Shown: positions 9,304 to 18,083 of the stretch, piece by piece
Layout of the letters: every line of letters begins with the position of its first letter
Position numbering within the stretch: position 1 is the stretch's first letter
Source: Verrucomicrobiia bacterium
GTDB taxonomy: Bacteria > Verrucomicrobiota > Verrucomicrobiia > Opitutales > Cerasicoccaceae
Length of the DNA: 50,753 nt
Direction: 5' to 3'
Assembly (NCBI GenBank): GCA_030425485.1
Contig: JAUIAM010000027.1
Coordinates: forward strand, 1 to 50,753
The notes under the pieces: model-generated
Databases searched by the model: none
What the model was told of the DNA's origin: nothing
The model's input: only the letters and a program-made list of their open reading frames with translations
Made by a program: the position numbers and the translations under genes

Positions 9304-10293
9304 ATGACTTATCTCCCGGCGCAAGACCGTTACCAGAAGCTCGACTATGTACGCTGTGGCCGCACGGGCCTCAAACTGCCCCCGATCTCGCTGGGGCTGT
9401 GGCATAACTTCGGCGGGGTCGATGTGCCAGCGGTAGGCCGTGAGATGATTCTGCACGCCTTCGACGAGGGCATCACGCACTTTGACCTAGCGAACAACTA
9501 CGGCCCGCCTCCGGGGTCGGCGGAGGAGTTTTTTGGCGGCCTGATGGCCCGCGAACTCAAGCCCTGGCGCGACGAGATGATTATCTCGACCAAGGCCGGG
9601 TACCACATGTGGGACGGCCCCTATGGTGAGTGGGGCTCGCGCAAGTACCTCCTGAGCAGCCTGGACCAGAGTCTCGGCCGCATGGGGCTGGACTACGTGG
9701 ATATTTTCTACTCCCATCGCCCGGACCCGGACACCCCGCTGGAGGAAACGATGGGGGCGCTGGCCACGGCAGTACAGCAGGGCAAGGCGCTCTATGTCGG
9801 GGTCTCTAACTACAGCGTTGAGCAGACGCGCGAGGCGGCGGCGATCTTGCGTGAGCTTAAAACCCCGTGCCTTATTCATCAGCCCCGTTACAATATGTTT
9901 GATCGCTGGGTAGAGCCCGAGTTGCTGCCTTTGCTGGAGGAGGAGGGCATCGGTTGCATCCCGTTCTGTCCGTTGGCGCAAGGCTTGCTGACCGGGAAGT
10001 ACCTCAAGGACATCCCCGAGGACTCCCGCGCCGCCAAGTCCCACGGCTTCCTCAAGGAAGACCGGGTGGGAGAGTATTTGCCCAAGATCAAGCAACTGAA
10101 CGAGGTAGCCCAGGCCCGGGGGCAGAGCCTGGCCCAGATGGCCATCCAGTGGGTGTTGCGCCTGCCAGCCATTACCACGGCTTTGATCGGGGCGAGCAAG
10201 GTGTCCCAGATTGATGACTGCCTCGGTGCGCTTAAGGCCTCACCCTTGAGTGAGGACGAACTGGCCCGCATCGAGACGATTCTCTCCGCCTAG
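9304..10293 (+). CDS. Aldo/keto reductase, YghZ (L-glyceraldehyde 3-phosphate reductase)-like
   Basis: A 329-residue NADPH-dependent oxidoreductase of typical family length. Catalytic tetrad elements are visible: Asp and Tyr in HFDLANNYGPPPG, Lys in IISTKAGY and His in FYSHRPDPD. The cofactor-binding C-terminal half has QGLLTGKYL and ALIGASKVSQ. The LANNYGPPPGSAEE and GYHMWDGPYGEWGSRKYL motifs are those of the YghZ/Gpr subgroup, which detoxifies methylglyoxal and reduces L-glyceraldehyde 3-phosphate. The exact substrate is inferred from family. The next gene begins 5 bases after its stop, so the two are likely co-transcribed. Confidence 0.9.
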   Translation: MTYLPAQDRYQKLDYVRCGRTGLKLPPISLGLWHNFGGVDVPAVGREMILHAFDEGITHFDLANNYGPPPGSAEEFFGGLMARELKPWRDEMIISTKAGYHMWDGPYGEWGSRKYLLSSLDQSLGRMGLDYVDIFYSHRPDPDTPLEETMGALATAVQQGKALYVGVSNYSVEQTREAAAILRELKTPCLIHQPRYNMFDRWVEPELLPLLEEEGIGCIPFCPLAQGLLTGKYLKDIPEDSRAAKSHGFLKEDRVGEYLPKIKQLNEVAQARGQSLAQMAIQWVLRLPAITTALIGASKVSQIDDCLGALKASPLSEDELARIETILSA

Positions 10294-10298
10294 GCGGC

Positions 10299-11108
10299 GT
10301 GGCATGGTATCCGCTTGAGCTCCTGGCTGTGTCTCAGAATATTCGACTCCTGACCTTCAACATCGCGCACGGGCGCGGGCTGTCCCTGTACCAGGGCTTC
10401 CACAGTGAGAAGGGCATCCGCAAGAATCTTGGCAAGATCGGCTCCCTGCTGCGGGAGAGCCAGGCCGACATTGTGGCCCTGCAGGAGGTGGACGAGAACT
10501 CACACTGGAACAAGGGGCTCAACCTGGCCGAGCTGATCGGTGAGGCCGGTGGTTACCCCTATAATGAAGTGGGAGTGAACAATCGCCGGGCGGGCAACAA
10601 GCCCCTGGCCTATGGTAACGCCATCCTCTCGCGCCATCCGGTCCATTTTTGGGAAAACAATCCCTTCGGTGGAGCAACGCTGGGCGAAAAGGGCTTTCTC
10701 TACTCCGAGGTGGACGTCGGGGGGCATCACCTGCCGATCATCAATCTGCACCTGGACTTTCGTTCTCGCAAGCGGCGCATCTGGCAGGTTGAGCGTGTGG
10801 TGGAGTTTATGCGGGCGCGGCCTTGCCCGCGTGGTCGTGGGCAACTGGCTCCGATTATTTGTGGTGACTTTAACAGCCGCTCCAAGCCCGTGGGCGATGC
10901 GGTTAACCACCTCTTTCAGACCATCCTCGGGCACGGGGATTACGCCATCTATCCGCGTACGGCCAAGACTTTTCCCGCGCACTGGCCCCGCAAGGCGATC
11001 GACTTTATCTTTGTCCCCAAGCCGTACCGCGTGGTGCGCGAAACGGTGCTCAAGTCCTACCTCTCAGACCACTTGCCCGTGCTGGTGGAGTTCGTGCTGG
11101 AGGATTGA
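10299..11108 (+). CDS. Endonuclease/exonuclease/phosphatase-fold protein
   Basis: About 269 residues from GTG 10299; a second GTG at 10329 (VSQNIRLLTFNIAHG) is an equally plausible start. The fold's motifs appear in order: LLTFNIAHG (metal-site Asn), IVALQEVDE (metal-binding Glu), NLHLDF, ICGDFNS (catalytic Asp-x-Asn) and the C-terminal SDHLPV (catalytic Asp-His). The family covers DNases, phosphodiesterases and sphingomyelinase-like enzymes, so the substrate is open. The YIYPRTAKTFP-like region followed by KAIDFIFVP is typical of the bacterial uncharacterised branch. No clear signal peptide is seen. It follows the aldo/keto reductase by 5 bases. Confidence 0.85.
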   Translation: MAWYPLELLAVSQNIRLLTFNIAHGRGLSLYQGFHSEKGIRKNLGKIGSLLRESQADIVALQEVDENSHWNKGLNLAELIGEAGGYPYNEVGVNNRRAGNKPLAYGNAILSRHPVHFWENNPFGGATLGEKGFLYSEVDVGGHHLPIINLHLDFRSRKRRIWQVERVVEFMRARPCPRGRGQLAPIICGDFNSRSKPVGDAVNHLFQTILGHGDYAIYPRTAKTFPAHWPRKAIDFIFVPKPYRVVRETVLKSYLSDHLPVLVEFVLED

Positions 11109-11118
11109 GCTGCCTTTG

Positions 11119-11703
11119 TTATTGGGCTCCAGGCTGGGCCTTGGGCTTTGGGGCCTGGCGGGGTGGCTGAGGCTTTTTCGCCTGCGGATCAGGCTCGGGT
11201 TCCGGCTCGATGGGGCGCAGGTAGCGCCGCAGGTAGGGCTGGCGGAGTTCGTCAAAATAGACCAGTACGAGGTCGCCGGGTTGCAGGGACGGTGAGCCGG
11301 AGATGAAGGCATCCTGATAGGGGGCTGTGACGAGGTAGGCGTCGATGCCGTCGGCGTCGAGTTCGCTACGGCGCACGACGAGCAGGCCCTCGCGGGGCGA
11401 TTCCCAGGTGGTGCCTTCGGGCATGATGCGCAGCAGGAGCTTGCGGTCCTCCTGGCTCACTCGCTTTGTCGCGGTGATGACTTTAAGCCCCCCGTCTTCG
11501 CCAAATTCGAACACCTGGTACTGGAGCAGGTCCTGGGGCGACTTGTTGTTTACGTTGCTGACGTGCTGGTAGAACATCTCCCACATGCCCGGGATGTCCT
11601 GCTTTACGGCAGGACGGGTGGAGTCCGCCATGCTCCCTTCGACGGCGCTCAGGCTGAGGGTTGCCAGGAGGACGCTCATGACTATGGCGATGCGGGTTTT
11701 CAT
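11119..11703 (-). CDS. Exported protein of unknown function with Pro/Lys-rich tail
   Basis: From the ATG at 11703 the protein has about 194 residues and begins with a Sec signal peptide (MKTRIAIVMSVLLATLSLSAVEG). The frame is open to 11802, but the extra 33 residues do not look like an export signal. The body (TRPAVKQDIPGMWEMFYQHVSNV) has no family I recognise. The C-terminal 35 residues are rich in Pro, Glu, Lys and Gln (EPEPDPQAKKPQPPRQAPKP), a typical low-complexity periplasmic tail. It is convergent with the EEP gene, with only 10 bases between stops, and lies about 160 bases downstream of oppF. Confidence 0.6.
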   Translation of the reverse strand: MKTRIAIVMSVLLATLSLSAVEGSMADSTRPAVKQDIPGMWEMFYQHVSNVNNKSPQDLLQYQVFEFGEDGGLKVITATKRVSQEDRKLLLRIMPEGTTWESPREGLLVVRRSELDADGIDAYLVTAPYQDAFISGSPSLQPGDLVLVYFDELRQPYLRRYLRPIEPEPEPDPQAKKPQPPRQAPKPKAQPGAQ

Positions 11704-11866
11704 CAGGGAAATCATCGGCACAAAGTGCAAAGACATAAGCCGCTGGTAGGCTCGGGGCAAGCCTGAGTATGCGGGTTTATCCCGTGCCTTGGGCTGACTC
11801 ATGGTGTTTCAACCCTCCCTTCGATAGCCCCGCGACTGCTGCGCCTTCAACGTCTTCCTCCCTCGT

Positions 11867-12658
11867 CTAAAACTTCGGGACAGCCTCAAGGAGCTTCTTG
11901 GTGTAGTCGCTCTGCGGGTCGGCGTAGATGGCCTCGGCGCTGGCCTGCTCGACGATCTTGCCCCCGGTCATGACGAGCACGTCGTCGCTGATGTGTTCGA
12001 CCACGGCGAGGTCGTGCGCGATGAAGAGGTAGGTCAGGCCGAGCTCTTGCTGGAGGTCTTGCAGGAGGTTGACGATCTGGGCCTGGATGGAGACGTCGAG
12101 CGCGCTGACGGGTTCGTCGCAGATGATAAACTCTGGCTCCACGGCCAGGGCGCGGGCGATGCCGATGCGCTGGCGCTGGCCACCGGAGAACTCGTGCGGG
12201 TAGCGGTCGAGCTGCGTAGCGCTGAGGCCGACGCGGTCGATCAGTTCAGCCGCACGCTTGCGCCGATCCGCTTTGCTCATCTGAGGGAAGTGAATCTCCA
12301 GCGGTTCCGCGATGATCTGAAAGACCGACATGCGCGGGTTGAGCGAGTTAAAGGGGTCCTGGAAAACCATCTGCATGCGCTTGCGCAGGGGGAAGAAGCC
12401 GCCCTTGCTCAGGCCGGTGATTTCCTGGTCGTCGAAGTGAATGCTGCCGGAGGTGATCGGGGCCAGGCGGATGATGGCCCGGCCAATGGTGGTCTTGCCG
12501 CTGCCGCTCTCGCCCACGAGGCCAGTGGTTTTTCCCTTGCGGCAGGAGAAGCTCACACCGTCCACTGCGCGCACATGGTCGTTTACGCGGCGGAGGAATC
12601 CGCTGCGAACGGGGTAGTGTACCTTCAGGTCGCGGACTTCGAGGAGTGAAGCGTTCAA
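11867..12658 (-). CDS. Oligopeptide ABC transporter ATPase, OppF-type
   Basis: A 263-residue cytoplasmic ATPase that would energise peptide import with the fused permease upstream. Walker A ([11 protein letters not shown]), Q-loop ([14 protein letters not shown], typical of Opp/Dpp ATPases), ABC signature ([15 protein letters not shown]), Walker B ([12 protein letters not shown]) and H-loop ([10 protein letters not shown]) are all intact. It is somewhat shorter than enterobacterial OppF (about 330 residues), lacking most of the C-terminal oligopeptide-transporter extension and its Cys cluster. It is the last gene of the minus-strand transporter operon. A hairpin lies between it and the upstream OppD-type gene. 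Confidence 0.9.
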   Translation of the reverse strand: MNASLLEVRDLKVHYPVRSGFLRRVNDHVRAVDGVSFSCRKGKTTGLVGESGSGKTTIGRAIIRLAPITSGSIHFDDQEITGLSKGGFFPLRKRMQMVFQDPFNSLNPRMSVFQIIAEPLEIHFPQMSKADRRKRAAELIDRVGLSATQLDRYPHEFSGGQRQRIGIARALAVEPEFIICDEPVSALDVSIQAQIVNLLQDLQQELGLTYLFIAHDLAVVEHISDDVLVMTGGKIVEQASAEAIYADPQSDYTKKLLEAVPKF

Positions 12659-12702
12659 AAGTTTGTCGGTTTGAATGTTTTTAGGTTCAGGCGTTGATTG
12701 GT

Positions 12703-12730
12703 CGTATGTTTTCTAACTTCTAAACATACG
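12703..12730. other. Intercistronic hairpin between the two opp ATPase genes
   Basis: CGTATGTTT (12703-12711) pairs perfectly with AAACATACG (12722-12730), loop TCTAACTTCT. There is no T-run on the minus strand, so it is more likely an mRNA stability or processing element, or a repeat remnant, than a terminator. Confidence 0.5.
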
Positions 12731-12733
12731 GAC

Positions 12734-13570
12734 TCATGAACTTACCAACGATTCGTAGTCGATGGTGGTTAGGCGTTCCTGCTTGCTGCCCAGGCGGGGG
12801 ATGCAGGCGATGAGGGCTTTGGTGTAGGGGTGTTGCGGGTTGCGCAGGACGTCCTCGGTTTGGCCCTGCTCGACGATCTCCCCGCGAAACATCACCACCA
12901 CGCGGTCGGCGAAGCCGGAGACGATGCCGAAGTTGTGCGTGATGAGAACGATGGACATTTTGCGCTGCTGGCGTATCTCGGCCAGCAGGTCCATGATCTG
13001 TTTTTGGATGGTGACGTCGAGCGCGGTGGTGGGCTCGTCGGCCACGAGGATGCGCGGCTCGCAGGCCAGGGCCATGGCGATCATGACGCGCTGCTGCATG
13101 CCGCCGCTCATCTCGTGCGGGTAGGCCTTATAGCGCTTTTCTGCGTCGCGGATGCCGACGGCCTTCAGCGCATCGATCACGCGTCCGGTGACGTCCTTTT
13201 CCCCGGGGATGTGGAGCTTGATCGCTTCGGCGATCTGGTAGCCCACGGTGAAGACCGGGTTGAGCGAGCTGGACGGCTCCTGAAAAATGTAGGCGATTTC
13301 CTTGCCGCGGAGTTTACGCAGTTCGCGCGCGCTCAGGCTATTGATGTCGCGTCCGTCCAGGCGGATTTCCCCAGAGCTCTGGCAAGTCGGCGCGGGGGGG
13401 AGCAGTCGCGTCAGGGAGAGGGCGGTGACGGATTTGCCACTGCCGCTTTCGCCGACCACGGCCAGCGTCTCGCCCTCGTTGAGCGTGAAGTCGATCCCCT
13501 TGACCGCCTCCACGGTTTCATCGCGTCCGTGGAAACGGATCTTCAGGTTATTGACTTCGAGTAAGCTCAT
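12734..13570 (-). CDS. Oligopeptide ABC transporter ATPase, OppD-type
   Basis: A 278-residue ATPase partner of the OppF-type protein. Motifs in order: Walker A GESGSGKSVTAL, Q-loop YIFQEPSSSLNPV, signature MSGGMQQRVMIAMAL, Walker B ILVADEPTTALD and H-loop VLITHNFGIV. A short C-terminal segment (EQGQTEDVLRNPQHPYTKAL) belongs to the oligopeptide-transporter extension and is truncated compared with about 330-residue homologues. The start ATG at 13570 gives the expected MSLLEVNNLKIRF N-terminus. It follows the fused permease by 108 bases on the same strand. Peptide specificity cannot be told. Confidence 0.92.
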   Translation of the reverse strand: MSLLEVNNLKIRFHGRDETVEAVKGIDFTLNEGETLAVVGESGSGKSVTALSLTRLLPPAPTCQSSGEIRLDGRDINSLSARELRKLRGKEIAYIFQEPSSSLNPVFTVGYQIAEAIKLHIPGEKDVTGRVIDALKAVGIRDAEKRYKAYPHEMSGGMQQRVMIAMALACEPRILVADEPTTALDVTIQKQIMDLLAEIRQQRKMSIVLITHNFGIVSGFADRVVVMFRGEIVEQGQTEDVLRNPQHPYTKALIACIPRLGSKQERLTTIDYESLVSS

Positions 13571-13678
13571 GGCGGGATAAATTTAGAAATTCCGAATTTG
13601 TAAGGTTTGTAGATTTAGCGGCCCGAGAAGAGACCTATGTTCTTCAATTTAGAAATCCTGAATCTACAAATCCCTATC
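13571..13678. repeat. Spacer with short internal repeats between the permease and OppD-type genes
   Basis: AATTTAGAAAT occurs at 13580-13590 and again at 13646-13656, each followed by a similar sequence (TCCGAATTTG versus CCTGAATCTA). GGTTTGTAGATT at 13604-13615 is nearly the reverse complement of AATCTACAAATCC at 13661-13673. The spacer is much AT-richer than the operon around it and may be an inserted small repeat. I see no terminator. Confidence 0.5.
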
Positions 13679-16102
13679 TTAGTTGCGTTTCATTTTCGGG
13701 TCGACAATATCCCGCAGGGTATCACCGAGGACGTTAAATGCAATGACGGTGATGAAAATCATCATGCCGGGTGTGAGCAGCCACCAGAAGTCCAGATAGA
13801 AGACCTTCATGTCGCGCTGGGACTGCTGGAGCATCAGCCCCCACGAGGCCGAGGGCTCCTGGATGCCCAGCCCAAGGAAGCTCAGGGCGGCTTCGCCAAG
13901 GATGTAGCCCGGGATGGACAGCGTGGCCGCGACCAGCAGATAGCTGGCTAGGTTGGGCAGCAGGTGCTTGACCAGGACTTTGCCCGTGCTCTGGCCCATG
14001 CTCTCGGCCGCGAGGATGTACTGGCGGTTGCGGATGGACAGGCTCATGCCGCGCAGGATACGCGCCGTTCCCGCCCAGCCGATCAGCGAGAGGATAATGA
14101 TGATGACGATGAACATCTGGGCCGAGTCGAAGTGCGGAGCCAGCGCCGCACGCAGTGCCAGCAGGAGGTACAGCCCGGGGACGGCCATGAGGAACTCGAC
14201 CAGTCGCATGGCCAGAAAGTCAAATTTTCCCCCGAAGTACCCGGCCAGTCCGCCCACGATGAAGCCGATGGTCATGGTGATGGCGATGCCGATCAAGCCG
14301 ATGGTGAGCGAGATTTGCGAGCCGAAGAGCAGGCGGGAGAAAATGTCGCGCCCGGTGGAGTCACTCCCGAGCAGATACAGCGGATAGTCGAGCGGGTCGA
14401 CTTCCTGGCCCAGTTTCTCGGAGAGGGCGGCGTAGTCCGGCTGGACCAGGTGCGTCTCCATCGGGATAACGCCGAACAACTCGTACTCGAAGCCCTTGGC
14501 GAACCACTTCAGGGGCAGGCTTTCGCCTTCCACCGGAACGTACTGAGCCGCCGTGGGGTCGATGTTCTCGTAAATCTTCACCGCCAGCCCCTTGTCCCAG
14601 GTCAAGGCGGTGGGCGGGTGGAAAGTCTGGGTCAGGTTCTGATCGGAAACTTTATGCGTGGCGAGAAAGGGGGCAAAGAGCGCACCGAAATAGAGCAGGC
14701 CGAGCACGCTGGCCGCACACATGCCGATGAGGTTGCGTCGTAGTTTGGCCGCGATGTTGCGAAACGTCGGCCAGGCGATTTTACCGATAATGCCCACGCC
14801 GATAATCAGCCCAATCAGACCAATCCACTTCACCCACGACAGGAGGGCGTTCATCTGCTCGGTGTTATCCCAAGGGATGAGTGAAACCAGTATCAGAAAA
14901 ATGAATACAGCGGCCAGAAGGATACCAGCCGGGCCCCACTTGCCCTTGCGCACGGTGGTGTCCGCGCTGTCGAGCCGGATGCGCGGGTCGCTCCAGGCGA
15001 GCAGGAGGTCGGCCACGAGGTTGCCCAGCATCAGCATGGTGCAGCCCATAAGCACCGCCGCCAGCACGACGGCTTGGTCTTGGCGGAAAAAGGACTCGAA
15101 AATCAACAGCCCAAGGCCCGGGTAGTTCATGACCTTCTCCACCAGAATGGCTCCGCTGAGCAGCCCGGCCAGTGCGAACCCGAGCGAAGTCAGCAGCGGG
15201 TTGATGGCGTTGCGCAGCACGTGGCGGAACATGATGACGTTCTCGCGCAGCCCCTTGGCCCGGGCGGTGGTGACGAACTCCGCCCGCAGGTAATCGAGGA
15301 AGTTGGCCCGCATCACGCGCATCATCCCGGCAATGCTACCGATGCCCAGCACGATGGTGGGCAGGATGAGGTGGTAGGCGTAGTCGGCCATGCGGGGGAT
15401 CAGCGGCATGAAGTCGCTGGAGAGGGAGGAGCGCCCGCCCGTGGGAAACCAGCCCGTTTTAGCCGCAAAGTAGACTGCGAGGATGGCGAGGAAAAATTCG
15501 GGGATGGAAAGTGCGGCGTAGGCCAGCAGCGAGGACAGGCGATCGAAGAACGAGTTTTGCTTAATCGCGGCCAAGACCCCGAGCGGCACGGCGATGATCC
15601 AGGCAAAGGTGATGGCGCAGAGCGAAAGCAGGAAGGTGGCCAGTAGCCGCTGGCCGATGAGGTCAGACACGGCGATGTTGTAGGCCCAGGACTGACCCAG
15701 CGTCGGCTTGCCCCAGTGGAGGGAGAACACGGTTTTGATCCGCTGGGTGGGTGGGGTGTCCTCGGCCTGCGCGGAGGCGTCACTGGGAGGTGTTTCTTCG
15801 CTGGGGGCGGTTTCAGGCTCTGGGCTTTGCTCGACCGGAACAGTTTCGATAAACTTCAGGGGCGAGACGTTGTTGAGCCAGTAGGCGTACTGGACGTACC
15901 AGGCGGTGGGCTCGCCCTGAGAGTCCACCAGCCCGTACTGGCGTTCGAGCTGCGCGATCATCTCGTCGCTAATGTCGGGGCGGGCGCGGGCTTCGTTGAG
16001 GAAGTCGCCCGGCGCGAGGCTCATGAGGTAAAACACCAGCACGCTGACCCCGAAGAGCACGGGGAGCATGGTCAGGAGCCGCTTCAGGATAAAGCTTATC
16101 AT
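13679..16102 (-). CDS. Fused oligopeptide ABC permease (OppB-OppC in one chain)
   Basis: An 807-residue inner-membrane protein. Residues 1-380 are an OppB/DppB permease (start MISFILKRLLTMLPVLFGVS, coupling EAA-type loop EFVTTARAKGLRENVIMFRH). Residues about 460-807 are an OppC/DppC permease (GSDSTGRDIFSRLLFGSQIS, coupling loop QYILAAESMGQSTGKVLVKH). Each half normally is a separate polypeptide. Two further hydrophobic helices (about residues 393-445) join them; being even in number they keep both halves with cytoplasmic ends. Residues about 84-125 are a Pro/Glu/Ser-rich insertion in the first periplasmic region. Its ATG overlaps the stop of the upstream binding-protein gene by 4 bases, implying translational coupling. 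No frameshift is needed to read through. Confidence 0.92.
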   Translation of the reverse strand: MISFILKRLLTMLPVLFGVSVLVFYLMSLAPGDFLNEARARPDISDEMIAQLERQYGLVDSQGEPTAWYVQYAYWLNNVSPLKFIETVPVEQSPEPETAPSEETPPSDASAQAEDTPPTQRIKTVFSLHWGKPTLGQSWAYNIAVSDLIGQRLLATFLLSLCAITFAWIIAVPLGVLAAIKQNSFFDRLSSLLAYAALSIPEFFLAILAVYFAAKTGWFPTGGRSSLSSDFMPLIPRMADYAYHLILPTIVLGIGSIAGMMRVMRANFLDYLRAEFVTTARAKGLRENVIMFRHVLRNAINPLLTSLGFALAGLLSGAILVEKVMNYPGLGLLIFESFFRQDQAVVLAAVLMGCTMLMLGNLVADLLLAWSDPRIRLDSADTTVRKGKWGPAGILLAAVFIFLILVSLIPWDNTEQMNALLSWVKWIGLIGLIIGVGIIGKIAWPTFRNIAAKLRRNLIGMCAASVLGLLYFGALFAPFLATHKVSDQNLTQTFHPPTALTWDKGLAVKIYENIDPTAAQYVPVEGESLPLKWFAKGFEYELFGVIPMETHLVQPDYAALSEKLGQEVDPLDYPLYLLGSDSTGRDIFSRLLFGSQISLTIGLIGIAITMTIGFIVGGLAGYFGGKFDFLAMRLVEFLMAVPGLYLLLALRAALAPHFDSAQMFIVIIIILSLIGWAGTARILRGMSLSIRNRQYILAAESMGQSTGKVLVKHLLPNLASYLLVAATLSIPGYILGEAALSFLGLGIQEPSASWGLMLQQSQRDMKVFYLDFWWLLTPGMMIFITVIAFNVLGDTLRDIVDPKMKRN

Positions 16103-17934
16103 TCGGCCTCCTCCGTCCAGAGTTCATCGAGGTTCCAAAGGATGCTACCGGAGGGCGGCACGATGACGTTTTGCCACTTGTTTTTAATGCCGCTGTAGCC
16201 GTAGGGCGTCATCATGTAGAGCAGGGGGAGCTCTTCGGCCATGATGTCCTGCACCTCGGCGTAGAGGCGCACGCGCTCGTCCTCGTCAAAGGTCTGCTCC
16301 GAGGCGGTGATGAGCTCGTCAATGCGGGCTTCCCACGCGGTCGCGGGGGTCTCCTGCTTGGGGTTCCACACGTGGTAAATGCCGCTGCTGACGTAGAGCG
16401 CCTTGCTGCCAGAGGGGTCGGTGGCCCCGGCGCTGGAGCCCCAGCCGATGGCACTCATCTCGTAGTCAAAGGTGTTGTCGATTTTCTGGATGACGACGCC
16501 GAAGTCCACGTAGTTGATGCGAAGCTGGATGCCCAGCTCGGCCAGATTCTCCTTCAGCGTGGTGGCAATCTCGGTCAGGCGCTGGCTGCCCTCGAAGAGC
16601 ATGAGCTCGATCTCGACCGGGTGCCCCTGCGGGCCGATGAGCTTGCCCTGGGCATTGGTGGTAAATCCGGCTTCGGTGAGGAGTTGGCGCGCCGTGGAGA
16701 CGTTGCGGCGGTACTTCTTTACCGCGGCGTTGTGCCACTTGGGGTTGCCCTGGCTGATGATGGAGTCCATCGGCTCGGCGCGCCCGAAGTACACCCCCTT
16801 GGCGATGCCCTCGCGGTCAAAGGCGTACATGATGGCCTGCCGGAAGCGTTTGTCCTGAAACCAGGCCATCTTGTAGGGCTTGACGTAGGGGATGCCCTCG
16901 GCGTTTTCGCCGGGCTTGAGGTTAAACCACATGAAGAGCGCGCTCGGGGTGGGGCCGCGCTCGTAGAGGGTGTAGTCGTGCGGCTCCTGCCCCATTTTGA
17001 CCCAGGCCTCGTCCGTGGCGGGGATGGCGGCAGCGTCGAGCTGCCCGGAGGAAAAGAGCACCGTGTCCGCGTTGGAGTCGTTGACAAACTTCGTCACGAG
17101 GAAGTCCACGTAGGGCAGGCGTTGGCCGTCGCGGTCGGCTCGCCAGTAGTGGGGGTTGGGGGCGTAGACGATGCGTTCGCCGGGGCTGTAGGAAAAGACG
17201 CGAAACGGACCGAGGCCGACCAGTTCTTCCGGCGTCTCGATCGCGGTTTGGGTGGACCACATTTCCAGCAGGGTGCCGTCGGCAAAGGCGTCGTAGAGTT
17301 TGTGCTTGGGGATGATTTCGACAAAGCCCACGTTGCTGACGAAGGGCGAGTAGAGCTCGGGCGTGACAAACTCGACCGTGTAGTCGTCGATTTTGCGGTA
17401 CTCCAGCCGCTTACCGCCAAAGGTGAACTGCGCGATGTAGCGGTTAGGGTAGCGGGGGGTCATCTTGCCCGTGGCAGGGTCTTCGTCTTCAGTAAAAATG
17501 CAGTCGAAGGTGAAGATGACGTCGTCGGCGGTGAAGGGCTCGCCGTCGCTCCATTTGATGCCCCGGCGCAGGTGATAGGTGTAGGTCTTTTTGTCCTCAG
17601 AGATGTCCCAGGACTTGGCCAGTCCGGGCGTGACCTCGGTTTCGAGCGGGTCCCAGCCGACCAGCCCGCTGAGAAAGCGCCCCATGGCCGAGGATGAAGC
17701 CTGGTCGTGCGGGACGAGGAAGTTAAAGGTCTTAGGCTCGGTGGTTTCGGAGAGGATAAAAACACCCCCGTACTGCCCCGGCTCGGTGGTGGAAATCTCG
17801 GCGTCCTCCGGCACAGGGTACTGCCCACGCTCGATCTCTGGTGGCCCCTTGCCGCAGGCGAACAGGGCGATGGCGGTGCCGGAGAGGAGCAAGCCGTTTA
17901 GCAGGCGGTGAAATCTATGGTTTAACCCGGTCAA
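16099..17934 (-). CDS. Peptide ABC transporter solute-binding lipoprotein (family 5)
   Basis: Family 5 extracellular solute-binding protein of about 611 residues that would capture oligopeptides for the fused permease. The frame is open to a TTG at 18030, but that would place the lipobox cysteine at residue 59. Starting at TTG 17934 gives a 26-residue signal ending LFAC, typical of a lipoprotein, so I prefer it. Family features are GLAKSWDISEDKKTYTYHLR, GIKWSDGEPFTADDVIFTFD and ADTVLFSSGQLD. Its stop codon overlaps the permease start by 4 bases, making it the first gene of a binding protein, permease, ATPase, ATPase operon. Confidence 0.9.
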   Translation of the reverse strand: MTGLNHRFHRLLNGLLLSGTAIALFACGKGPPEIERGQYPVPEDAEISTTEPGQYGGVFILSETTEPKTFNFLVPHDQASSSAMGRFLSGLVGWDPLETEVTPGLAKSWDISEDKKTYTYHLRRGIKWSDGEPFTADDVIFTFDCIFTEDEDPATGKMTPRYPNRYIAQFTFGGKRLEYRKIDDYTVEFVTPELYSPFVSNVGFVEIIPKHKLYDAFADGTLLEMWSTQTAIETPEELVGLGPFRVFSYSPGERIVYAPNPHYWRADRDGQRLPYVDFLVTKFVNDSNADTVLFSSGQLDAAAIPATDEAWVKMGQEPHDYTLYERGPTPSALFMWFNLKPGENAEGIPYVKPYKMAWFQDKRFRQAIMYAFDREGIAKGVYFGRAEPMDSIISQGNPKWHNAAVKKYRRNVSTARQLLTEAGFTTNAQGKLIGPQGHPVEIELMLFEGSQRLTEIATTLKENLAELGIQLRINYVDFGVVIQKIDNTFDYEMSAIGWGSSAGATDPSGSKALYVSSGIYHVWNPKQETPATAWEARIDELITASEQTFDEDERVRLYAEVQDIMAEELPLLYMMTPYGYSGIKNKWQNVIVPPSGSILWNLDELWTEEAE

Positions 17935-18083
17935 AGGAGCTTGGTGTAATGAAGGATCAGCTAAAGCGCAATCCCTCCGAGGCGGAATCTGCTTGAACTG
18001 GTAGTAGATGCGGCTGCGCGGCACTTTCAAGCGTTTTCACACCTCAGGTAGCGTAGGGGACTGGTAAGTGAGTCGGGAGCGGC

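Noticed and set aside
16171-17697. Long plus-strand open frame (508 codons) opposite the peptide-binding protein
   Set aside because: Antisense shadow of a well-supported gene in high-GC DNA; its translation has no family features.
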